From Candidatus Omnitrophota bacterium (GTDB lineage: Bacteria; Omnitrophota; Gorgyraeia; Zapsychrales; JANLHA01), in NCBI GenBank assembly GCA_023247815.1, contig JAHFFS010000057.1, forward strand, positions 1 to 8,129: DNA of 8,129 bases, given 5' to 3'. A program made the translations under genes and the position numbers. The number at the start of each line of letters is the position of its first letter. The first letter of the stretch is position 1. Below are positions 6,001-8,129 of this stretch, in pieces. A model generated the notes under the pieces. That model was given only the letters and a program-made list of their open reading frames with translations, had not been told where the DNA came from and made no database searches.

Positions 6001-8129
6001 ATTGCTTTTCTTCCAACGAGGTTATGCTCAAAAGATATCTCTGAAAAATAGCCTTCTCATCCTTGTTAACACCCACCATCATTTCCTGATCAAAAGGCCT
6101 GCCATTTGGATTTTGACCACCAGATTCATCATCAGGATGGATGCCAAACCTCTCCATATGAAAAGCGCTTATCATAACCATAGTCCCAAAAGAGCCTACA
6201 CGCTCAAGAGGGGTCACTGCATCCAGCATCCGATAGATCCATTGATGATTTCTTTCCAAATCCTTCAAAATCCCGTCACTCTCCTGTATGCCAACTGCAA
6301 CATATTCAAAAGGAGTGCCAAAATTTCGATCCAAACCACGTTCTGTCCATTCTTCACGAAACCGCTTGACCAAATATTTGATTTCATCAGGATCGGTAAT
6401 CGCCATGAGTTCTGAAAGCCAATTTGAAGAGTCTAAATTGACATTTCCAAATGCTACGGGATCAAAATTAATCCCCCCAACCACATCTGAAACAAGATTA
6501 TCAATCTCTACCTCCCGTTCAGGAGTGAGCGCCCGAGACACCGCATCCCCCGCCGGGGCGAGTTTACCGGTTACGGTCTTATCAGTGCTTTTCTGGGCCA
6601 GGATGAGGACCGGCTTGCCATCGTGCTCAATGACGCGATAACTGACCCCGAACTGATCAAAACGCGTTGTGATTTTTAACGCAGAACCTTTCGCTTTATT
6701 TATTGTTGACTCCGAGATCCAATCTCCGAGTTTAATAATCATCCAACCACCGGGCCTAAGAACTCTTAACGCCTCTTGTAGTGCCTTTCCCCATGGATCG
6801 GATTGGTCCCCAAAACTATCATTATTGCCCTCGATAAATTCCAAGCTTTGATTAAAAACAACAGCATCTAGCGCTGCGTCATCCAAAGGCAAATCAAAAA
6901 CATCGCCTTGTCTCAATTTCATCTGTGAGCTGGGTAACTTGCCCCCTTGCCATGCTATTACATTCTCATTCTTGTCGACCAAGAATACCGTCTGCATTCC
7001 TGACTCAATCAAACCAAGTGCTGGTTTAATATTGTTTCCAAAACCGATCTCTGCTGCAACTTTTCCTTGCATACCCAGAATTTGAGCGAGCTCGGCATAC
7101 AATGTTCTGTTCAGAGGATCATCATATGTAGACCTGCTCTTGGCCAGTTCAGCCAAACGTGCGATTTGGGCATCGGTTAAATCTGCAAGCGTGACCTGCG
7201 CGGGCTTAGCCGCGTCCTCCGCCCGCGCGGCCTGGGCAGTGCCGTTGGTGGCGGCGGGCACGATGACGCCGGGTAAATCTTTGTCTGAACTATCAACAGG
7301 TTTGGCAACGATTGACTCATTTATCAAATTACCTATTACAGTCGGTCCAACAGCGACGAGTGCCGCTTCATTGGAAAAGACCTCTTGGACACTTAAACTC
7401 TTATCAACCGCAACACCTAAAACCTCTCCTCCAGAAAAATATTTGCGCGGGATAATCTCCTGCGTGCGTTCGTCTTTGTCTTCACGGATGTAGTTGTAAA
7501 CGCCTTTTTTAAAGGCGGCTAAATATTGCTCGTAGATCTTCTGTTTGATCTCTTTGTCCTCAACATCGACGCCGGCTACCTTATTTTTCCCCACGTACAT
7601 CTTATTTAAAATGCTGTTCTTTAATTTGCGTTTGAACCACGCGGCCAGGATTGCGGATTGGTACACCTGACGCAGTTTGGCGAAATTCTTGCCTTCGTTG
7701 ACTTCTTTCTCGATGGCGGGGAGCACAATCTCGCGGACAATTTGCGAGCCGAGTGAATTGACATCTTTGGGATCCCCAGTCCCCAGAGTCCCAGTCCCCG
7801 GGGTACCAGAAGAACCAAGTGAGTCAGCACGTTTACTTTGGGTTCCCAGTGCCCCAGCCCCCGGGGTCCCAGAGTTTTCCTGGTCGCTGGGGATCTGGGT
7901 TTCTGGGGAACCTTTAGCTAGTGCTAAATCCTTGTCAGGAGACAAGGACTCCGCGATGTCCTTCTGATTGGACATCGCTACGTAGTCCTCTTCGAGCAAA
8001 ACCTTCAAACGGCTCTCGGTGACGACGGCCATGTTGCCGTATTCGACAACCTTGGCTTTGTCCGGCATGATCCAGACTTTGTTAAACGTGCTCACCGGAA
8101 TATCCACGTCGCCGTATTTTTCATAGGCC
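1..8129 (-). CDS. Internal part of one giant multidomain protein, open at both ends
   Basis: One uninterrupted frame runs through the window on the minus strand: 2709 complete codons (+ 2-8128) and no TAA, TAG or TGA. Neither the initiation nor the termination codon is present, so the full length is unknown. The product is hydrophilic and modular: three methyltransferase-like Rossmann domains, a duplicated module, an AraC-like helix-turn-helix, a glycosyltransferase-like segment and short linkers rich in Ala, Gly and Pro. I see no membrane-spanning stretch and no signal peptide, though the N terminus is missing. There is no cysteine codon anywhere in the frame. Giant genes of this kind are known from Omnitrophota, and the linkers and one conserved helical segment fit that phylum from memory. 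Internal Met codons occur, but no stop precedes any of them, so a run of separate genes is excluded. The reading frame is very secure; the biological role is unknown. Confidence 0.95.
2..373 (-). other. Glycosyltransferase-like Rossmann domain, N-terminal part (residues 2586-2709, cut by window)
   Basis: After a polar linker (EPGASKKQTATR) a Rossmann-type strand KFIVVAYSSTYDSAGGERGH (residues 2587-2606) appears. Its GGERGH at a first loop recalls the GGxExH of GT-B glycosyltransferases of family 4 type. The following helix GVNQELVNQY, strand QVYQLYPP, helix ASFAAILDELRAIHS and strand EPILFINHSPEKD (H2679), then ATAFEYHSANW (H2705), fit the alternation of such an N-terminal half. The C-terminal half with the donor-sugar site is outside the window, so this call is tentative. 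Another Rossmann-fold protein is possible. Confidence 0.4.
404..892 (-). other. 'ITGI' segment copy 2 and extended beta-rich domain (residues 2413-2575)
   Basis: It begins with a helix (ELMGVEQAAKKLQITGIGFA), followed by strands with turn motifs (LLTFKDSTGKKIVLRLWDPD). Next come ENYQEITYALEVPG, VEMRFDPSGRLIDWWISNDN and EIKMFLDARKNHVFYASDQD, each looking like a beta hairpin. Many aromatic residues (Tyr, Trp, Phe) suggest a globular beta domain, longer than the copy 1 counterpart. A His/Glu-containing stretch (REYYSGHEAQTMAEILW) precedes the next linker. No family is recognised and no enzymatic motif is clear. Confidence 0.4.
901..918. repeat. 18-bp exact repeat encoding PAGDA linker, copy B
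   Basis: Identical to 6541-6558 and in the same reading frame, encoding PAGDA (residues 2405-2409) in the linker between YHE module copy 2 and ITGI copy 2. Copy 1 of the same two-module arrangement (residues 1139-1397) has no such linker at the equivalent place, so this one was inserted there or lost from the other. Confidence 0.8.
959..1570 (-). other. YHE / GLTP module, copy 2 (residues 2187-2390)
   Basis: This is the fuller of two homologous modules. In order it has the linker-like start RDAGDGMEVSAEAM (2185-2198); a helix PWRERAKEAFKAK; a beta segment EMPAGMSAYWFVDENGRLII (2235-2254); a helix with EAIYHEGRERYW (2270-2281, giving HExxE at 2274-2278); RDAHILASADE (2306-2316); FGQTGLTPYHQ (2320-2330); a charged helical stretch; and YNKYIAYVEQF (2368-2378). 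H2274, E2275, E2278 and H2309 could form a metal site, but this is not the classical HExxH and I know of no characterised relative. Compared with copy 1 it keeps about 26 extra residues between the two His landmarks. A PAGDA linker follows directly. Confidence 0.6.
1820..1945 (-). other. AraC-like helix-turn-helix segment (residues 2062-2103)
   Basis: The sequence SLADPREVAQALGTDVYWLS followed by YLIRKKLNRSFEEFKMARIE matches the pattern of one AraC/XylS helix-turn-helix: a first helix with VAxxLG, a turn, a recognition helix with xLSxxxKKxL, then the typical SFxEFxxxxRIE tail. AraC-family proteins normally carry two such motifs. The second could be the following helices (NVEAAIDAKGDNTLQRW, residues 2131-2147), but that resemblance is weak. 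In a giant protein full of enzyme-like domains, a DNA-binding role is unproven; the fold could have been reused. Flanking sequence is helical on both sides. Confidence 0.5.
1949..2667 (-). other. Helical region between MT3 and the AraC-like motif (residues 1821-2060)
   Basis: After the Gly/Asn linker the protein continues with charged helices (LEILAWFKRMVDQRLSEEKA, residues 1865-1884), a Pro-rich turn (DPSQPKEPG), Ala-rich helices (SRLMKIAEAASVINAKLADP) and an aromatic-containing part (EEVGWISEDLGKHL; DNFFDMEKKYITKLNKP). I do not recognise a domain. The words LAWFKR here and AAWFKR in the residue 126-234 module are alike, but the surrounding residues do not align, so I treat this as chance. 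Functionally it may simply support the helix-turn-helix that follows. Confidence 0.4.
2909..3376 (-). other. Class I methyltransferase-like domain MT3 (residues 1585-1740)
   Basis: Motif order fits class I methyltransferases: PLILDVGANAS (residues 1596-1606) as the glycine loop, GSVIDLEAN (1621-1629) with D1625 at the end of strand 2, FTHITMNLVLNRF (1670-1682) as strand 4 and after, a helix KTQVRGMLRSYDHLL, and IGGELIIATPEG (1700-1711) as the post-strand turn and strand 5. The GxxAN loop is less canonical than that of MT1, but the strand-2 acid is kept, so SAM binding is possible. The substrate is unknown. The domain is followed by a charged C-terminal extension (residues 1741-1808) and a short Gly/Asn linker (SNGGNGNGSDG). 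Its sequence is far from MT1 and MT2, so recent duplication of one domain is unlikely. Confidence 0.65.
3377..3937 (-). other. Coiled-coil and helical region before MT3 (residues 1398-1584)
   Basis: It opens with a strongly charged helix of about 40 residues (residues 1398-1435; core KKEKEVEIQDKRVDELLKFQ) with heptad-like spacing of Leu, Ile and Val, consistent with a coiled coil. The remainder is mixed: a basic loop near GNGESKRILPGDRHF, an aromatic helix (LGRFWEIFQELSKKVN), and strands ESVKTIIIVHSRILAF and RNLVVDGKV that may belong to the start of MT3. It probably serves as an arm or oligomerisation element placing MT3 away from the YHE module. No family was recognised. Confidence 0.45.
3938..4138 (-). 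other. Small beta-rich 'ITGI' segment, copy 1 (residues 1331-1397)
   Basis: Directly after the YHE module comes a helix (LWEDLAAQWEITGITHSP) followed by strands with FFTLRNKNGRLAYVGKV. A comparable run occurs after copy 2 (EQAAKKLQITGIGFAV, then LLTFKDSTGKKIVLRLW), so a helix, the word ITGI and a beta hairpin with a KN/DSTG turn appear in both places. The similarity is modest and could be coincidence outside the ITGI core. No function is suggested by the sequence. Confidence 0.4.
4139..4714 (-). other. YHE / GLTP module, copy 1 (residues 1139-1330)
   Basis: This module is homologous to residues 2187-2390 of the same protein. Shared landmarks in order are: a GD-A/G-M start after the linker (1139-1142); VSPATKERWKEKA; a beta segment with QMPDGIFAFHL (1196-1206) followed by a hairpin (EGNIIYVV); YYHED (1230-1234); GHRVASARQ (1240-1248); FGYNRGGLTPLHERM (1252-1266); and the closing helix EYASYLNYVQ (1298-1307). 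Compared with copy 2, about 26 residues are missing between the YHE and the following His, and only part of the acidic HExxE pattern remains (H1232, E1233, H1241). I recall similar AS-A-(E/Q)..FG..GLTPYH segments in other Omnitrophota proteins but know no function. A metal-binding role for the His/Glu set is a guess. Confidence 0.6.
4738..4756. repeat. 19-bp exact repeat encoding AQAARA linker, copy A
   Basis: The sequence ccgcccgcgcggcctgggc is identical to 7219-7237. On the minus strand it encodes AQAARA (residues 1125-1130) between MT2 and the YHE module. It contains the palindrome ccgcgcgg and is much richer in G+C than the adjacent domains. Like the PAGDA repeat, it is preserved at the DNA level. 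Confidence 0.8.
4793..5356 (-). other. Degenerate methyltransferase-like Rossmann domain MT2 (residues 925-1112)
   Basis: A helix (FAKRAIEIIKSLNL) leads into a first-strand loop GSRILSIGPSLDFTG (residues 947-961), then a second strand in which the usual acid is replaced (ASLGYHVTIFQPEES, residues 973-987). A fourth-strand segment SYDGAVMMSVLF (1023-1034) and a fifth-strand segment KNKRPLIIGAYTS (1056-1068) complete the pattern. This follows class I methyltransferase order, but the glycine loop reads IGPSLD instead of GxGxG, and the strand-2 acid is shifted or absent. Cofactor binding is therefore doubtful; a structural or degenerate copy is plausible. The segment is flanked upstream by a Pro/Trp-rich linker (QPWPKWPTPTG) and downstream by the AQAARA linker. 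Other Rossmann enzymes remain possible. Confidence 0.5.
5414..6538 (-). other. Long helical region of unknown function (residues 531-905)
   Basis: About 375 residues between the PAGDA linker and MT2 show no recognisable motif. The sequence alternates charged amphipathic helices, for example DPDEIKYLVKRFREEWTERG (residues 579-598) and KIRF-like basic segments around LDEIAIRFLQRVF. A Gly/Asn-rich loop interrupts it (ESGGQNPNGRPFDQE, near residues 667-681). Near its end it has a more hydrophobic stretch (SPIHLLFLRENLITGDDMKR) and TAAVFTSPELALLLPDVAK, which are too short and too charged to be convincing membrane spans. It may be one domain or two. I do not recognise a family. The reading frame is secure; the function is not. 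Confidence 0.45.
6541..6558. repeat. 18-bp exact repeat encoding PAGDA linker, copy A
   Basis: The sequence ccgcatcccccgccgggg here is identical to that at 901-918. On the minus strand it encodes PAGDA (residues 525-529). The bases immediately flanking the two copies differ. Many synonymous spellings of the same peptide are possible, so identity at the DNA level points to shared descent of the linker itself and not just selection on the peptide. Confidence 0.8.
6599..7138 (-). other. Class I SAM-dependent methyltransferase-like domain MT1 (residues 331-510)
   Basis: The order of motifs is that of a Rossmann-fold class I methyltransferase. A glycine-rich first loop VAAEIGFG (residues 357-364) is followed by an acidic residue at the end of strand 2 (VFLVDKN, D385). 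Then come LRQGDVFDLPL (residues 405-415) with the acidic position D409, the strand-4 segment LDAVVFNQSLEF (420-431) and the post-strand motif EALRVLRPGGWMIIKLG (452-468). Known proteins of this fold bind S-adenosylmethionine through the glycine loop and the strand-2 acid, and both are present here, so this copy may be functional. Substrate cannot be predicted. Length (about 180 residues) is normal for the minimal fold. It is embedded between an Ala-rich linker and a PAGDA linker. It is the best preserved of the three methyltransferase-like domains in this protein. Confidence 0.75.
7139..7423 (-). other. Linker between helical module and MT1, with AQAARA motif (residues 236-330)
   Basis: About 95 residues lead from the PRKYFSGG module to the first methyltransferase-like domain. 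The first half (residues 236-290) is rich in Val, Ala and Ser and looks like short beta strands. It is followed by an Ala-rich stretch with AQAARA (residues 298-303) and then by a likely helix (TLADLTDAQIARLAELAK). The AQAARA DNA is nearly 70-80 percent G+C, well above its surroundings, and is repeated word for word upstream of the YHE module copy 1. Confidence 0.55.
7219..7237. repeat. 19-bp exact repeat encoding AQAARA linker, copy B
   Basis: Identical to 4738-4756 and read in the same frame, giving AQAARA (residues 298-303) between the helical module and MT1. The residues just after it differ between copies (EDAAKPA here, GEENGN in the other), so the identity is confined to the short linker. 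Confidence 0.8.
7427..7753 (-). other. Conserved helical module ending in PRKYFSGG (residues 126-234)
   Basis: This segment is predicted helical and highly charged. It starts at LGSQIVREIVLPAIEKEVN, continues through an aromatic helix (YQSAILAAWFKRKLKNSI) and ends with KQKIYEQYLAAFKKGVYNYI followed by PRKYFSGG. I recall very similar segments in multiple giant or large Omnitrophota proteins, where it looks like a standard building block; its function is not known to me. It has no visible catalytic motif, no cysteine and no membrane segment. It lies directly after the repeat-rich linker and before an Ala-rich linker, as a mobile module would. The recollection is moderately strong and is the main ground for the taxonomic suggestion. 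Confidence 0.6.
7774..7799 (-). other. G-quadruplex-type motif 1 on the coding strand
   Basis: The + strand reads as four C-runs (CCCC, CCCC, CCC, CCCC) separated by spacers of 3, 5 and 3 bases. The minus strand, and hence the mRNA, therefore has four G-runs of at least three with short loops, which satisfies the usual G-quadruplex pattern. It encodes part of the linker GTGTLGTG. Whether it folds in the cell is unknown. Confidence 0.6.
7845..7870 (-). other. G-quadruplex-type motif 2 on the coding strand
   Basis: Four C-runs on the + strand (CCC, CCCC, CCCCC, CCC) are separated by 4, 2 and 5 bases, giving a second G-quadruplex-type pattern on the mRNA strand about 45 bases upstream of the first in transcript order. 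It encodes the linker GTPGAGALGT, a degenerate copy of the one encoded at motif 1. The last spacer is itself gggg on the + strand and complements the adjacent C-run, so a plain hairpin would compete with the quadruplex. Confidence 0.5.
7979..8128 (-). other. Conserved block before the first linker (residues 1-50)
   Basis: The first 50 residues visible contain a beta-rich stretch (IPVSTFNKVWIMPDKAKVVE) followed by an amphipathic stretch (ESRLKVLLEEDYVAM). From memory this resembles a block that recurs in large Omnitrophota proteins just upstream of the helical module at residues 126-234; I cannot confirm that without a search. It continues beyond the window edge, so its N-terminal boundary is unknown. 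No catalytic motif is evident. Here it is separated from the helical module by about 75 residues encoded by hairpin-rich DNA, which suggests that the two blocks form one conserved unit interrupted by a variable insert. Confidence 0.5.

Larger units (their letters stand above)
7771..7985. repeat. Cluster of perfect inverted repeats and G/C runs inside the coding frame
   Basis: Within about 215 bases lie several perfect inverted repeats. They are a 6-bp stem with a 4-base loop (7913-7928), an 8-bp stem with a 4-base loop (7929-7948), a 9-bp stem with an 8-base loop (7953-7961 with 7970-7978) and an 8-bp palindrome ctacgtag (7978-7985). A longer-range inverted repeat pairs 7771-7779 with 7887-7895. 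Between them are two stretches with four C-runs on the + strand (7774-7799 and 7845-7870). All of it is translated, giving a linker of low complexity (residues 49-120) that includes two imperfect copies of GTPGxGxLGT. Such packing is not needed to code a linker, so an in-frame palindromic repeat element is the best reading. Confidence 0.7.

Noticed and set aside
5861..6415. Open frame of 184 codons on the + strand, and similar ones at 386-622, 1410-1886, 3610-3996, 4040-4513 and 7140-7493
   Set aside because: All lie opposite the continuous minus-strand gene. Their translations have no recognisable motif, and they are shadows of its codon pattern.
7501..7517. Terminator-like hairpin cgccttt-ttt-aaaggcg
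   Set aside because: It lies inside the conserved coding segment AAFKKGV, with no gene end nearby on either strand.
1865..7700. Similarity between LAWFKR (residue 1868 area) and AAWFKR (residue 163 area) as a module duplication
   Set aside because: Only about six residues match and the flanks do not align. It is most likely chance.
7771..7905. CRISPR-like or microsatellite array
   Set aside because: The repeated words are short and irregular and lack constant-length spacers. Hairpins and G-runs explain the region better.

Overview
The whole 8129-base window is coding on the minus strand. Reading the minus strand in one frame (codons occupying + positions 2-8128), I checked all 2709 triplets and found no stop codon. 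The translation looks like real protein along its entire length. Neither the start nor the end of the gene is inside the window, so this is an internal slice of one giant gene encoding a protein much longer than 2709 residues. Residue numbers below count from the first complete codon in the window: residue r occupies + positions 8129-3r to 8131-3r.

The likely source is an uncultured bacterium of the phylum Omnitrophota (Candidatus Omnitrophica). I infer this from the extreme ORF length, short linkers of the PAGDA and AQAARA type, and a helical segment ending in PRKYFSGG that I remember as recurrent in giant Omnitrophota proteins. No 16S gene or other marker is present, and the attribution rests on memory, not on a search.

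Layout in protein order (from + 8128 down to 2): a short conserved block (residues 1-50); a linker encoded by DNA full of hairpins and G-runs (51-125); a conserved helical module (126-234); an Ala-rich linker (235-330); a class I methyltransferase-like domain (MT1, 331-510); a PAGDA linker; a long unassigned helical region (531-905); a second, degenerate methyltransferase-like domain (MT2, 925-1112); an AQAARA linker; a 'YHE / GLTP' module, copy 1 (1139-1330); a small beta-rich 'ITGI' segment, copy 1; a coiled-coil and helical region (1398-1584); a third methyltransferase-like domain (MT3, 1585-1740); a Gly/Asn linker; a helical region holding an AraC-like helix-turn-helix (2062-2103); YHE/GLTP module copy 2 (2187-2390); another PAGDA linker; ITGI segment copy 2; and the start of a glycosyltransferase-like Rossmann domain (2586 onward), cut by the window edge.

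The protein is therefore modular, with repeated nucleotide-binding-type folds joined by near-identical linkers. Two further points stand out. The 2709 residues contain no cysteine. The linker at + 7771-7985 is encoded by a dense run of perfect inverted repeats and two G-quadruplex-type motifs, which looks like a palindromic element inserted in frame. No transmembrane segment, signal peptide, RNA gene, promoter, terminator, CRISPR array or classical insertion sequence is visible. The function of the whole protein cannot be given from this slice.
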